A program made the position numbers and the translations under genes. A stretch of 64,000 bases of DNA from Brienomyrus brachyistius (lineage: Eukaryota; Chordata; Actinopteri; Osteoglossiformes; Mormyridae), in NCBI RefSeq assembly GCF_023856365.1, contig NC_064554.1, forward strand, positions 8,919,001-8,983,000, given 5' to 3'. Positions 31,576 through 43,619 of the stretch are shown here, one piece after another. The notes under the pieces were generated by a model that searched no databases, had not been told where the DNA came from, and was given only the letters and a program-made list of their open reading frames with translations. Position 1 is the stretch's first letter. Every line of letters starts with the position of its first letter.

Positions 31576-32431
31576 TCCCTGCTTAACATTTTCACTTCTG
31601 CTTATATAGCTGCTAAAACAGCTATATAAAACACACAAAATATCTAAAAAAAAAATCAAAGGGCACTTGACTGGACTTTCTTAGGCCTGTAGTTAAGAAT
31701 ATTTACCTCATCTCTGTATGTTTTTAGAATAACATTGAAAAAAATGAAAAACAGCCAATGCTCTGACCTCCCTAGTAATGAAGTGCTTTGCGAGGCTGTG
31801 CTCTACCCTCTCTAAGTTCATTGCTCTCCTTCCGTTTGTTGGTTCTCCCAAATAGATCCACTGACGATTCCATCTTCTATGTCCTACATACAGTACTACT
31901 CTCACCCATTTGGACAGTTGCAAGGGGAATTTTTTTTTCCTTCACATATTTTTATTGAACTGTTTGCAAAGCAGGGGAGACACTAAATACAGGCGACGGA
32001 AAATAAACAAACAAATAAATGTGGGAGTCCTGAGAGTGCATGACAGCAGACAGCATAATACATATCGCAGGTTGATATCACATCAAGCTATTGCTCCACA
32101 CCCTTTTTCCAAGCCAGATCCATAAGCCCCAAGATCATTCTTCGAGATGCAGGGTCGCCCAGCTAATCAAGAAATGGATCCCTGCACTATTAGGATGAAA
32201 ACGATTTATCCTTCAATGCTGCACAAAAGGCTTCATAATGAATGTTACTTGTCATAACTTGCAGCCACTGATTAAGAGTAGGAGCTTCATCTGTGACCCA
32301 CAAGACAAAGATACATTTCTGAACACGGTACACTAGAATATGCAAAAGGTCTGTGTGGCGAAAATCGACCAGTAACTCGTCATTTAGCCTCAGCAGGCAC
32401 GTCCTTGCACCAAGATGTAGATAGCACCTAA

Positions 32432-32900
32432 ATGATTGCATCTCTAAAACTTTTGATACAATATTTCCTACACAAACTTAACACAGACAAAACTGAGGTA
32501 TTACTGGTCGGCCCTAAATCATTAGTATCCAAATTCTGCAGATTTACTGTTAGTATTGATGGTATCCCTGCAAAACCTGCTACTGTTATCAGAAATGTTG
32601 GAGTATTATTTGACTCTTCAGTCTACTTAGATCTTCACATAAAATCCCTCTCCAAAATCTCATTTTTTCACTTCTATAACATTGCTTGTCTTTGCCCAGT
32701 TCTGTCCAATACAGATGCCCTAACTCTGATATATACATTCATTACACCCCACACTGACTACTACAACTCCTTTTTCATTGACCTCCCTGCAAAATTTATA
32801 TATTCAGAACTCAGCAGCTTGAGTTCTCACTCACACTAAACGCTCTGCTCACATCACACCCATCCTCTCTCAGCTACACTGGCTACCGTTTCAGTCTCAG
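32432..32900 (+). mobile_element. L2-like LINE RT fragment (sister of 1143-1600)
   Basis: Same LNTDKTEVLLVGPK and GVLFDSS blocks as in cassette 1, and slightly longer in frame (135 codons). Confidence 0.7.
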
Positions 32901-33073
32901 GTCAAATACACCTGATGCTCCGGCTCCGCCCATCCCTGCTCCTCCCATCCCTGCTCCGCCTGTCCCTGCTCCACCCACAGAAGTTCCGGCTCCAGTTCCC
33001 ACGGTTCCTGTCCCAACTCCCGCACCACCAGTCCCTGGCCCCAAGGAGTTTTACCCCGTTATCCCCTGTTTGT

Positions 33074-33930
33074 TCATATCCACGGCTTCCTTCGCTTGCT
33101 TGCCTGCAGAGATCCTCCGGGTTGTGACACTTTATCCAAGAAGGTAGCAGCATCTTTAGGATGTTTAAAGAAATTCTCAAGCCCAACGTGTCTCATCCTG
33201 AAGATGGCTGGGTACAGCATTGCAAAGGCGATCCCTCTCTCCTTCAGCTGTTGTTTCACTGGGCAGAATTCCTGCCGCTTCCTTACAACAGCAACGGAAA
33301 AATATATGAATATCATAATTGGGGCACCATTGTAGAGCAGAGACAGCCTTCTCCTTGCTGCCTGCATGATCTGGAGATTTTCCTGGAAATTGTGGAATTT
33401 ATAATAACAGTATGGGACTGCTGTCTGGGGAGAGGTGGCGTGTAAGGGTATGATGGTAGCAATCCAGTTTAACAGACCCTCCTTTAAAGCTAACCTTCAG
33501 TAGCTCCGACAACCTATGTTTTGAAGAAAAGAACACAGTTAGTGCCCTCACTGCCTTCAGGAAGTCCGAAAACACGTATGCTGTATGCCAACTCCCGTTC
33601 TCCAAATCTTGATCTCAATCTTATCCAGGGTTGCCTTGAGCTTGCTCTCAACTTCAGAGAGCTTAGCATTGTAAATCGCCGTGGCGATCTTGGAGATAGA
33701 GATGCGACTTTCAGCATCCACAATCTGTGTATCTAACCTGGCAATTTTAGACAAGCAAGTTTCGAGTTTCTTTAGAACCAAGTAAATCTTTTTGTCAAAG
33801 GAAGCTTCAACACCTTTTAGCACTTCAAAGGACATTCTTTCCACCAAGCTGTTGGCATCTACTTGCCCCAGAGGTGGCTGTGCATTGTCTGCAATGTTAG
33901 CTTGGCAGCTCCGGAGCGACTGAACTTCCC
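33074..33930 (-). mobile_element. L1/Tx1-type ORF1 remnant (sister of 1767-2620)
   Basis: Contains FGLPEGSEG, the coiled-coil part and the HPKDAATFLDKV block in broken - strand frames. Confidence 0.65.
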
Positions 33931-33954
33931 TTAACTTAGCGGATTTCCCAATAA

Positions 33955-34330
33955 GGTTGAGCTGCCTCTCAGTGCTAAGCAGACTTCTGGACTAGGCTCA
34001 CTTTGGCTGCACTTTCTCTGAAATAAGGACTGAAAGGATACCAAGGTGCCCCCCCCCCCCCCCCCCACTCAGGGCCCAAAGCTAATGACCACAGGTGAGG
34101 ATGTGGACTTAGACTATTCGGTAAAGTGATAATTGTCTCGGTTATATTAGTACAATGCAAAACTGCCACCACTGATCTGATCATCTTAGAGTTACTTTCC
34201 CGTCACTCAAAGATACTCAAACTGCCCCCCATCCCCAGAAGAGAGCAGCCCACTCTTTTCCAGCAAAGAGCCATAGATTCTGATTCTCATCTCAGCTGCT
34301 TCGCACTCAGTATACTGTAGTTTAGATCTG
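33955..34330 (-). mobile_element. Degenerate LINE fragment (sister of 2630-3020)
   Basis: Same decayed antisense LINE piece, with a C19-20 run at about 34048-34068 that is shorter in cassette 1. Confidence 0.5.
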
Positions 34331-35316
34331 ATTCAGATGTAAAGGACAGTCGGAGCATCAGTGATGGCTTCCAAGAATCAAAGAAGAAAGAATCAGCATT
34401 TAATTCAGCCTCATTTCATTCACATTATCATCATCATCCTCATTAGAAAGAAGAATACTGTCCATTTCATAAAAAATCACATTAAAAGCATATAATGCTG
34501 TTTCAAATAGCTTGACAGAAGGGAACCAAGTCATATTGGTTCGCAATTTCTGGTTCTCCGTCTGAAAGACGGGTAGAATTATGACAGGAAAACACCTGAC
34601 ATTTAGGGAAGATTAAAATAAAGGTAATTTTGAAGATATTTCAGAAAATAACCTATCAAACAAACATTGTTCATTTGGTTGTTCTCATTAGTGGACCCTG
34701 GGCTGGGTTTGGGTTGATACAGGACATACTAGTGTTCCAGATACACCTGGAAGAAGGGTCAGGCAAAACTGACAACAGCTAAATTCATCATGTACTCTCA
34801 CTATTGAACCTGGATTGGCCAATGAGGAACATTTTCCACTCATGCAAAGATTAATGGTCTGGCTTTGGCAGACAGATCTTTGTTCAGATCACAGCAACTA
34901 TTTGCAAATTTGACAGAAGATGCCACCAGACTTAGGCCCTAAACTACAGATTTTATGTTTGAAAACATTGGGTTTAAAGATTAATATGCAGCTTGGCTCA
35001 TTGGACAAATATTGATGAGGGTATGATGTGTTTCATGGTCAAGATAAGATTTGAATCCCGAAAATGAACCTGCCCATGATAAACAGTTAATGGAGGGGTG
35101 GATAGATGGACAGATGGACAGGAGGACAGACAGATGGATGATATTTTTCACTTCTCCTTGCAGACAGCAGTTGGGGTGTGAACTGAACATAGGGTTTCTG
35201 ATTGGCTGAGAACAGAAGCTCCTCCCCCTGATGTAACGAACATCCCCATATATCTGTGGGATGCCGGCTCCCCTCCCCTCACACTCCAATCTGCTCATTG
35301 ATGACAAATTGACATT

Positions 35317-35787
35317 ATGCTGTTCAATCTGTGCACCTTCTTAACAGCTCTGGCATGTAAGATGCAAGCCTCCACGTTTCTCTGTTAATTTTACTTGTTT
35401 AGCATGTTATTTGTACATTGGTTTGTATTTCTTTTCTTGTGTCTTTTGCCTTCACAGGTGTCAGCGGCCAAAGGATGGTCACTCAAAAACCCTCCATACT
35501 GACTCTGAGTAAAGGAGAAACGGCCACCTTGCACTGTCAGAAACCCACAGATGATAGTAGTAATATTTACTGGTACAAGCAGGTCCCAGGAGGAGCTCCC
35601 CAGTTCGTCCTGTATTACTACCATACTTACAGCTCTCCCACATATGGAAGTGGATTCTCCTCCAGCCGCTTCACCTCCAGGGCCCAGTCTAACACAGATT
35701 ATCAGTTAGTAATAAGCAGCGTGGAGCTGGACGACTCTGCTGTGTATTACTGTAAGAAATGGTTTAGCTCTCCAACTGAAGCAGTAT
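35317..35787 (+). CDS. Ig light-chain V segment Vb7
   Basis: The leader exon 35317-35356 encodes MLFNLCTFLTALA plus a split codon, followed by a 101-bp intron (five bases longer than the other Vb introns) and the V exon 35458-35787. Both canonical Cys, WYKQVPGG and AVYYC are intact. CDR1 is KPTDDSSNIYW, CDR2 YYYHTYS and CDR3 KKWFSSPTEAVS. Leader and intron are the most divergent of the Vb family, while the V exon is nearly identical to the rest, a pattern expected from gene conversion of the exon. It is the only Vb in cassette 3 and has no psiC after it. Confidence 0.91.
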
Positions 35788-35815
35788 CACAGTGATTCAC
35801 ACCATGACAAAAACC
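35788..35815 (+). promoter_or_regulatory. 12-RSS of Vb7
   Basis: CACAGTG (35788-35794), 12-bp spacer, ACAAAAACC (35807-35815). Confidence 0.93.
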
Positions 35816-36102
35816 TGCCAGTTTCACTTCTGCTTTATTACAAATACTGACAGAATATTATTTCAATTAAAGTGAATCACAACCATCCTTAATGCAGTTA
35901 GAGTAACAACTGCCATCAGGACCAGTGGAAGCCCATGTGATGCCCAAGGCAAACTTCACTGCCAGCACCCACCCACCTGCACACCACTACTGCCAGGGAA
36001 TGGAAATAACGATTGTGCGTTGTTTAATATAATATAATAATACAATAAATCATATAATAACAAATAACATTATACAGTAATATATAATAAATAATAATAA
36101 CA

Positions 36103-37600
36103 GGGGAGGCATGGTGGTGCGGTGGTTAGCACCATCTGCAGAGTTTATTAATCGGTTATTAAAATCTCTCCTCGGCTGGGATGATGCCGCAAACCTACCC
36201 GAGACTGAGGGAGCCCACTGGGCTCCCACACCAAGGCCTAATTCAGAGGAGAGGCTGTGGATCATCCTGGTTCAGCTCTTGCATTCGGGTTGGTTTTGTG
36301 AGCAGCTCAGAATAAAGGAGATCTGCTCCCCGTTCCCCCCCGGCCTTTCCTGTCTGGCCTCCCTTGGTTGTCTTGTTGTCCAGGTCCCATGTCCCCAGTC
36401 TCGTCTCGTCCGTCGGCTCCCCTGACTGCGTGCCTTTGTGGGGGGGGTTTCTGTCACACCCAGCTTAACAAATTCAAAAAATGTACATATTTTACTTGCA
36501 CTTCAGTTCACACCGCGGAACGTTTCTCAGTGCACAAGTTCCCGGCCTACAGATTATACTGACGCACAAAGTGATGAGCGTGATGGGGAAGCCAGATGAG
36601 ACTAAGGTACTGGATGGGAAATTTAAATATAAGAAACTTCCATATGGAAGTACAAACAAAAATGGTCGTGACAGCCCCACACCATCCAGAACCTTTATGT
36701 GGCGTTTTTAGGGGAGGAAGCAGCGAGGGATACGGAAATGGACAACCTGACTACGCCACCCTGGGAATTTCACCCAGAGAATTAAAACACAGGAGTTGGC
36801 AACCCACTCCAATATAAAAGGATACAGATTCGTAATCAGCACCGGGGAGACGTGAAGACCATGAACACTCCCTTTATTAGGCTGCTGTTTAGTTTGCACT
36901 CCAAAATGAAAACAAAAGAAACCCAACAGCAAACAAATTACTTAAAATATCACATCACAAATGGTGCAAATCAAATGTTAAAACACTCCAATCGCACGAA
37001 AAAGAAACCCAAACCCGGCAGCCATTATGGGGAGGGGAATGGGAGGCGAACCGTCAGAAAATACTCCAAGGGGTCAACGCATCACATGGTGTATGTACAT
37101 CCACCCAGGGGGGTGGGCTAAAAAGGCAAAGCGACCACGCAGCGCTGTATCACGACGACCTGCTGCCCCAAAACAGATCCTCACCGCCCAGCACCAAACC
37201 TCCCCAACGGCGCCCCACAGTTTACATCCAACAAACTAAACACATTAATACTTAAAACCAATTAAAACATGAAACAAAACATAAAACATCCGGGCAAAAC
37301 AGCAGCAATTGTAGTGGCTTAGTATCCCGCAGGTTGCCTGCGATCCACTGGCAGATTAGAAGCGGTATTAAAAGGGAAACCTTAAAAGTGGGAGCAACCG
37401 CAAGCGGCTAGATATACCGAGCCCTCGCAACTGCAGCGTTGCATATAGCCACAACTTTAAGAAAGGAGATACTGGCGCACGGAGAGTCACGTCACCGGTT
37501 ACAGGGCAGTCCCGCACGCAACCACAACCGGATCTTATATACGCACGCTGGCCGCAACAATTAATCAATCAAGTTGATGAAATTATCATGCCCCAACAAG
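36103..37600. repeat. V-J spacer repeat with truncated SINE head (sister of 9375-10760)
   Basis: Same truncated tRNA-SINE head and spacer as cassette 1. It keeps about 80 bases (36222-36303) that are absent from cassette 1. No gene. Confidence 0.55.
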
Positions 37601-37890
37601 ATCGCACCCTCCAGCTCCACCTCACTACATTTAGGTACTCCGGGTGAATCTCATCCAACCCCGGGCCCCGGCCACCAAGTAGCTCTTTAACCACTCTGGC
37701 CACCTCAGCCCCAGTGAAGGGCAAGTCCACTCCAGCCCCCTCGGCCTCTGTGCCCTCAGACGCCTCAAAGGCGGTGCACGCAGATATATCTGAGTCTGGG
37801 TTGAGGAGGTCCTCAAAGTATTCCTTCCACCTCCGGGTGATTTCCCCAGTTCAGGTTAACAGCACCCCCTCCCCACTATAAATAGTAGGA
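37600..37890 (-). mobile_element. LINE fragment (sister of 10760-10990)
   Basis: Antisense EYFEDLLNP region. It retains about 65 more bases than the cassette 1 copy (around 37676-37740). Confidence 0.6.
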
Positions 37891-37904
37891 ACCAGGTTCA
37901 TTAA

Positions 37905-38670
37905 TATAATCTCAAATTTGGATGTACCAGTTGCAGCAATCTTGCTCAATGTCGAAAAAGCTTTTGATCGGGTCGAGTGGGGATATATTTTCAACATATT
38001 AGAAAGTTGTGGCACAGTATTTATTAGATGGATTGAGCTATTGTGTCATCAGCCTAGAGCAGCAGGTCACAGGGTACATTTCCTCTTATTTTCGTTTGGG
38101 TAGGGGGACTCGCCAAGGCTCACCACTTAGCCCTTCATTATTATGTGCCATTAGAGCTACAGGCTGCAGTAGTTCAGTAAAAGGGCAACTTTATATATGA
38201 AGGCTTGATCTATAAGTTAATGTAGTATTTTGACGATGTCCTTATGTTTGTCTCTGATCCTCTTACATTGGTCTCCTCTATACTACGTACTATTGATACA
38301 TTTTCCAAATTTTCAGGCTATACAGGGAAATGAGGCAAAAGCACGACCACTATCAGTATTTTGTCTAACTTTACTTTTTCAGGCATGTAATTTCCAACGG
38401 CCTAAGCAGGGTTTATAATAATATCTCAGTATTTTGTTTCTTCCCCATTTGGATGATATTATTAAAGTTCATTTTAAACCTCTAATGCAAAAAATCTCTC
38501 TTGATAAACACGGGTTTTATTTTCTCTCTGAATGTGAGGTTAATGATTTGAAAAAGAATTTGATTGCAAGACTTAATTATTTGTTGAACTCTGTTCCATT
38601 GCAAATTCCTTTAAGTTATTTTAAGAAATTCGTGGAGGAAATGCATTTTGTGAATGAACGGAAGTCATTT
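37905..38670 (+). mobile_element. L1-type RT fragment (sister of 11005-11770)
   Basis: Same EKAFDRVEWGY and RGTRQGSPLSP blocks in broken frames. Confidence 0.65.
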
Positions 38671-38774
38671 AGTGAATGAACTGTATTTTGTGATTGAAAG
38701 ATTGCTATTTTGTGGACAATATGTATTTTGTGAATGATACACAATGATTTTGTAGATAAAATGCATTTCGTATA

Positions 38775-39028
38775 TGTTGTGTTCACTGACTGTAATTACA
38801 ACCTCAGAACATTAGGTGGCAGTGTTAAAAAAAGGCAGAGACTGTAGGATGAGAGAAGAGAGAAGAAGTGTGAATAAGAGTGAGACGTATACGACATGCT
38901 TGCTCCTGTGCTACCTTGATTATTTCTATGTAATGTTTTGTTAAGTAAACAGCATTTTGTTCTAACGCATTCATATATGCTCCGGCCTGCTTATTCGAGC
39001 GCCTTACTACATTTCTGGCAACACTACA
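38775..39028 (+). repeat. 5' LTR of the gypsy element
   Basis: 254 bp, beginning TGTTGTG and ending CACTACA. Confidence 0.93.
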
Positions 39029-39082
39029 TTTTTGGCGACGAGTTTTGTGTTTTCACCTCTTCTTTTTTTTTGCTGACTCACC

Positions 39083-42000
39083 ATGGCTGGAAACGTGCCT
39101 GCACCTCCGATGTTTTTGCCGTGTCCGGGAGAGCCCCCGATACCTTTCGACATGTGGCTGCGGATTTTCAAAAACTACCTACTGGTAATTAATGCAACGG
39201 GAAATGCTTGGCCTGAAGCGCGCAGGAGAGCTACGCTACTCCACTGTCTCGGAACCGAGGGACAACGGACTTTCTACTCGCTACCAGATACGGGTGACTC
39301 CTTTGACTCTGCTGTCACTGCTTTAGAGAAACATTATACACCTAAAGTAAACGTTGTTGTGGAACGACATACCTTCAGACAGCGAAAACAAGCACCTCAT
39401 GAGACTATTATACAGTATGCGGCCGTATTGCGTGATCTCGCTTCAAAATGTGGATTTGATGATAAAACCGATGAGATGATCCGTGATCAGCTGATTGAAC
39501 ATGTGAATAACTCAAACATAAGAGAGAGGCTCCTGCTCGAATCGGATCTGACACTGGACAAAACCTTAACACTTGCATCACAAGTAGAATCTGCTATTCA
39601 ACAAGCTAAAACTATAACAGGAAACGACAGTGTCTCAGTGCAAGCTGTACAACCCCGTTCACAATTTACTACAAAGAAATACACACAGCACATTCATCCT
39701 AATAAGCCATTCAATGCCTCCACTACATCTTCCCGCAGCTGTTTCAGGTGTGGTTCTAACACACATCTGGCTAATTCTTCTCAGTGTCCTGCAGCCAAAG
39801 CAACTTGCAAGTCTTGCCATAAAGTTGGACATTTTGCTCGTGTTTGCCGCTCATCCAAGACAAGTGATGTACGTGAGATTCAGCTACCTAAACTGACTGT
39901 GCTATACTTAAACAACACTTGCCATGCACCACATACACTCACATGCAAAATCAATATCAGTACTCCTGCTTCTCTTACCAAAGAGCATGAAATGGTTGTT
40001 GACACAGGATCAGCAGTATCTATTTTGCCACACCACATCTATGTTCAGTATTTCAATGACACACCACTGCTTCCACCAGTTAGTCAGTTAGTGACTTACA
40101 CAAGGAAGAGAATTCCTGTGCTTGGTTGCCTACAAGTCAAAGTGAGTAGAGGAGTTCTCACTGCCCCAGTTACATTTTACGTGGTGAAGAAGGGCACTTC
40201 TCTTTTAGGAAGAGATCTCATGAAAGCCTTAAGCATCTGCATTGAAGGTAACACTATCCTTCCTCCCGTGTTTACCACAAACTCTGCATCTGCTCCCTGT
40301 ATCCCTACTGCTCCTGCTGTTAGCTGTGTGACTGTTTCAACCGCTTCCTGCATCCCTACTACTCCAGACATTGGTTGTGCACAAAACTTTGTGCATAAGG
40401 TGAAAATTGACCCCACTGTTAAACCAGTACGCCAGAAATTACGACGCCTGCCTTTTGCTGTAAGAGCTTCTGTCTCAGCTGAACTTGACCGCTTGCTGAA
40501 AGCTGGTGTGATTGAAAAAATTGATGCATCACCTTGGGTTTCGCCTATTGTAGTTACAGGACGGAAAACTGGTGGAATACGAATGTGCACAGATCTCCGT
40601 GAACCAAACAAGGCTGTGGTCACAGATTGCTACCCTCTACCTCATGTGGATGAACTGCTTGCAAATTTACAAGGTGCAAAGCTGTTTTCTACAATCGATC
40701 TGGCTAATGCATACTACCAGTTGCCTCTTCATGAAGATAGCAGAGACCTTACAGCATTCATCACACACGATGGTCTGTTTCGATTCTGCAGAGTTCCTTA
40801 TGGCCTCGCATCAGCCCCCTCAGCCTTCCAGAAAATGATGGCTGACATTCTCAACGGTCTTCCAGGTGTTCAAAATTATTTGGATGACCTTATTGTCTAT
40901 GGCAACTCCCCTGTTGAGCATGACCAGAACCTCAACGCTGTCCTCCAAAAGCTGAAGGAGGCTGGATTGGTTCTCAATGAGAACAAATGTCACTTCAGGA
41001 AAACCTCCCTACGCTTCCTAGGTCATGTCATTACTGTAGATGGCATTCTTCCTGACCAAGAACACATTAATGCTGTCCTGAAAGCCCCTCCTCCATCTGA
41101 CGCTGTTGCCCTAAGATCGTTTCTGGGCCTAGTGTCCTGGTATTCAAAGTTTCTGCCTAACTTTGCGACGGTTGTGGCTCCTATGCGTGCCTGTGTCAGT
41201 GAAAAAGACACATTTACATGGTCTCCTGCAGCACAAAGCAGCTTTGAGGAAGTTAAGCAACTTCTTGTGAACAGTCCTGCGCTTGCTCTTTTTAACCCTT
41301 CTCTACGACCGGTAATTTCCACAGATGCAAGTGACTATGGACTTGGAGCTGTCTTTGCACAAGTACAGCCTGATGGCACAGAGAAGCCTGTGGCTTTCGC
41401 TTCCCGCACACTGACTGAAACGGAGAGGAAATACTCGACTGTTGAAAAAGAAGCACTTGCTTGTGTGTGGGCTACAGAAAAATGGAGAACATACCTGTGG
41501 GGACGTCGTTTTACTCTCCGCACAGATCATCAGGCATTGACAACACTGCTCAGCACAAAGGGAATCGGTCGGGCTGGTATGCGGGTTGCCCGCTGGTCTG
41601 CACGCCTGCTCTGTTTTGACTATGATGTTGTCTATCGACCAGGCTCCCAGAACTATACGGCTGATTGTCTCTCGCGCCTTCCCCTGCCTGCGCCTCCTGA
41701 CTCTATTTCAGATTCAGAACCCGAGATGGTGGCACATATTTCTGCTGTCTTAAGCTCCCTTCCGGTGGTTGACTTCAACTCTGCTTGTTCTACTTGTCCT
41801 GAACTGTCAGCTCTGCGCTCACAAATTGAAAGTGGTTGGCCTCCATCCGTTAAATCAGTAAGTGGTATACTAGCCCTATACTATAAGATCAGAGATGAGC
41901 TCTCCGTTAAGGATAACTACATCCTCAGAGGCTCAAGACTCATCGTGCCACTCTCCTTACGACACACACTGATCACGCTTGCACATGAGAGTCATCAAGG

Positions 42001-43048
42001 AATTGTCCGCACAAAACAACGTCTGCGCGACCTCTACTGGTGGCCAAAGATGGATTCACAAGTTCAGTCTTGCATTGCGTCATGTATACTCTGCCAGGCT
42101 AATGATAAAACAGCTTCTACTCACCCTGCTCCTTTGCAACCAGTCCCACTGCCTGATGGACCATGGAAGAAACTTGGCCTTGATATTGTTGGACCCTTTG
42201 ACACTGCAGTTGCTGCTTGTAGATACGCTATCACGCTGACAGATTATTATTCAAAGTGGCCAGAAGTTGCCTTTTCACATACCGCCACTACTGAAGATGT
42301 TATTCACTTCCTGACATCTATTTTCTGTCGTCATGGTAACCCAGAGAACATTGTCACAGACAATGGTCCACAGTTCACCTCTGCAGCTTTTGCATCATTC
42401 CTGCACACCTATGGTATCTCCCATAGCAGAACATCAGTCTACTATCCAGCTGCTAACGGAGCTGTCGAGAGATTCCATCGTGCCCTGAGAAGCTGCATTC
42501 AAACCGCTATTCAACAGTCACAACCATGGAATGAGACTGTTATGAACTGGCTCCAGGTGTATCGTGCAACGCCACATGCCGCAACTTCCACCTCACCATA
42601 TGAACTACTTTATGGTAGGAAAATGCGCACCAAATTGGATATTCTTCCTCTGCCATCTACCATGTCTCCGCTGGATGTTTCTGCTCGTCGTGCAGTTCAG
42701 AGACATCAGACTAACATGCAGCATTACACTGATGCTAAACGTGGCGCATGCATGCCTTCTTTTCGACCAGGAGAGAGAGTGAGGATAAGGAAGCCTCATC
42801 ACGTCCCTAAAGCTCATCCCAGATTTACTTCCCCTACAACCGTGAGGAAGAGGATAGGTCCAAATTCTTTCTTGCTGAGTGATGGAAAAATTTGGAATGC
42901 CTCTCATCTTGCCAAGATTCCTCCTGTGGCTGGACAAGACTGCGACACATCTCGACTGATACACACAGGTGTTAGTCATTCCCCCTCTCACAAACAGCCA
43001 CGTGTTAAATACAAGCCCAAGTGGCTTAAGGACTATGTCATGCAATAG
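39083..43048 (+). CDS. Gypsy gag-pol polyprotein (1321 aa)
   Basis: A single open frame with domains in Ty3/gypsy order. Gag occupies the first ~260 residues and ends in two CCHC zinc knuckles (about residues 220-256). The aspartic protease has VVDTGSAVSI near 303. Reverse transcriptase has the catalytic YLDDLIVYG near 600. RNase H has STDASDYGLGA near 746. The integrase zinc-binding HESHQG...C..C lies near 967-1000, with core motifs LDIVGPF and TDNGPQFTS near 1031-1092 and NGAVERFHR after that. Gag and Pol are fused without a frameshift. No inactivating change is visible, and with identical LTRs the copy may be able to transpose. Confidence 0.94.
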   Translation: MAGNVPAPPMFLPCPGEPPIPFDMWLRIFKNYLLVINATGNAWPEARRRATLLHCLGTEGQRTFYSLPDTGDSFDSAVTALEKHYTPKVNVVVERHTFRQRKQAPHETIIQYAAVLRDLASKCGFDDKTDEMIRDQLIEHVNNSNIRERLLLESDLTLDKTLTLASQVESAIQQAKTITGNDSVSVQAVQPRSQFTTKKYTQHIHPNKPFNASTTSSRSCFRCGSNTHLANSSQCPAAKATCKSCHKVGHFARVCRSSKTSDVREIQLPKLTVLYLNNTCHAPHTLTCKINISTPASLTKEHEMVVDTGSAVSILPHHIYVQYFNDTPLLPPVSQLVTYTRKRIPVLGCLQVKVSRGVLTAPVTFYVVKKGTSLLGRDLMKALSICIEGNTILPPVFTTNSASAPCIPTAPAVSCVTVSTASCIPTTPDIGCAQNFVHKVKIDPTVKPVRQKLRRLPFAVRASVSAELDRLLKAGVIEKIDASPWVSPIVVTGRKTGGIRMCTDLREPNKAVVTDCYPLPHVDELLANLQGAKLFSTIDLANAYYQLPLHEDSRDLTAFITHDGLFRFCRVPYGLASAPSAFQKMMADILNGLPGVQNYLDDLIVYGNSPVEHDQNLNAVLQKLKEAGLVLNENKCHFRKTSLRFLGHVITVDGILPDQEHINAVLKAPPPSDAVALRSFLGLVSWYSKFLPNFATVVAPMRACVSEKDTFTWSPAAQSSFEEVKQLLVNSPALALFNPSLRPVISTDASDYGLGAVFAQVQPDGTEKPVAFASRTLTETERKYSTVEKEALACVWATEKWRTYLWGRRFTLRTDHQALTTLLSTKGIGRAGMRVARWSARLLCFDYDVVYRPGSQNYTADCLSRLPLPAPPDSISDSEPEMVAHISAVLSSLPVVDFNSACSTCPELSALRSQIESGWPPSVKSVSGILALYYKIRDELSVKDNYILRGSRLIVPLSLRHTLITLAHESHQGIVRTKQRLRDLYWWPKMDSQVQSCIASCILCQANDKTASTHPAPLQPVPLPDGPWKKLGLDIVGPFDTAVAACRYAITLTDYYSKWPEVAFSHTATTEDVIHFLTSIFCRHGNPENIVTDNGPQFTSAAFASFLHTYGISHSRTSVYYPAANGAVERFHRALRSCIQTAIQQSQPWNETVMNWLQVYRATPHAATSTSPYELLYGRKMRTKLDILPLPSTMSPLDVSARRAVQRHQTNMQHYTDAKRGACMPSFRPGERVRIRKPHHVPKAHPRFTSPTTVRKRIGPNSFLLSDGKIWNASHLAKIPPVAGQDCDTSRLIHTGVSHSPSHKQPRVKYKPKWLKDYVMQ

Positions 43049-43365
43049 TTGATTAAAGAGAAGCTGGGATGATTCTAGTAACTTGATTGTTATAACTAAG
43101 ACTGTTTACAAGGTTCGAAGTACTTCAGTTTATTCTCTAGATAAGAGTCAAGTTTAAGTATAGGTAATTTACTGTTTACAGTGATTTTACAGTTACATGT
43201 TAATGCACCTTATGTAAAGATACTTTATTCACGATTTCTGATGCAATGGTACCACAAGAGTTGTATTTGACAGAACTACATTTCAATTCATTACATTTAA
43301 CTACTACGTTTTCCTGTTTGCATTCACTTTGTATAGAGAGTGTATTCTTTTACAGAGAGAGGAGA

Positions 43366-43619
43366 TGTTGTGTTCACTGACTGTAATTACAACCTCAGAA
43401 CATTAGGTGGCAGTGTTAAAAAAAGGCAGAGACTGTAGGATGAGAGAAGAGAGAAGAAGTGTGAATAAGAGTGAGACGTATACGACATGCTTGCTCCTGT
43501 GCTACCTTGATTATTTCTATGTAATGTTTTGTTAAGTAAACAGCATTTTGTTCTAACGCATTCATATATGCTCCGGCCTGCTTATTCGAGCGCCTTACTA
43601 CATTTCTGGCAACACTACA
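43366..43619 (+). repeat. 3' LTR of the gypsy element
   Basis: 254 bp, no difference from the 5' LTR noticed on reading. Confidence 0.93.

Larger units (their letters stand above)
38775..43619 (+). mobile_element. Ty3/gypsy LTR retrotransposon, complete
   Basis: Two 254-bp LTRs (38775-39028 and 43366-43619), both TGTTGTG...CACTACA and identical by eye, enclose one gag-pol frame. A 5-bp target duplication GTATA flanks it (38770-38774 and 43620-43624). A TGGCGACGAG motif just after the 5' LTR is a candidate primer site. A purine tract (AGAGAGAGGAGA) abuts the 3' LTR. There is no envelope-like frame, so it is an intracellular retrotransposon. The empty site is intact in cassette 1 at about 11870. 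Confidence 0.95.

Noticed and set aside
39630..42782. Extra ORFs within gypsy gag-pol
   Set aside because: Shadow frames of the 1321-codon polyprotein.
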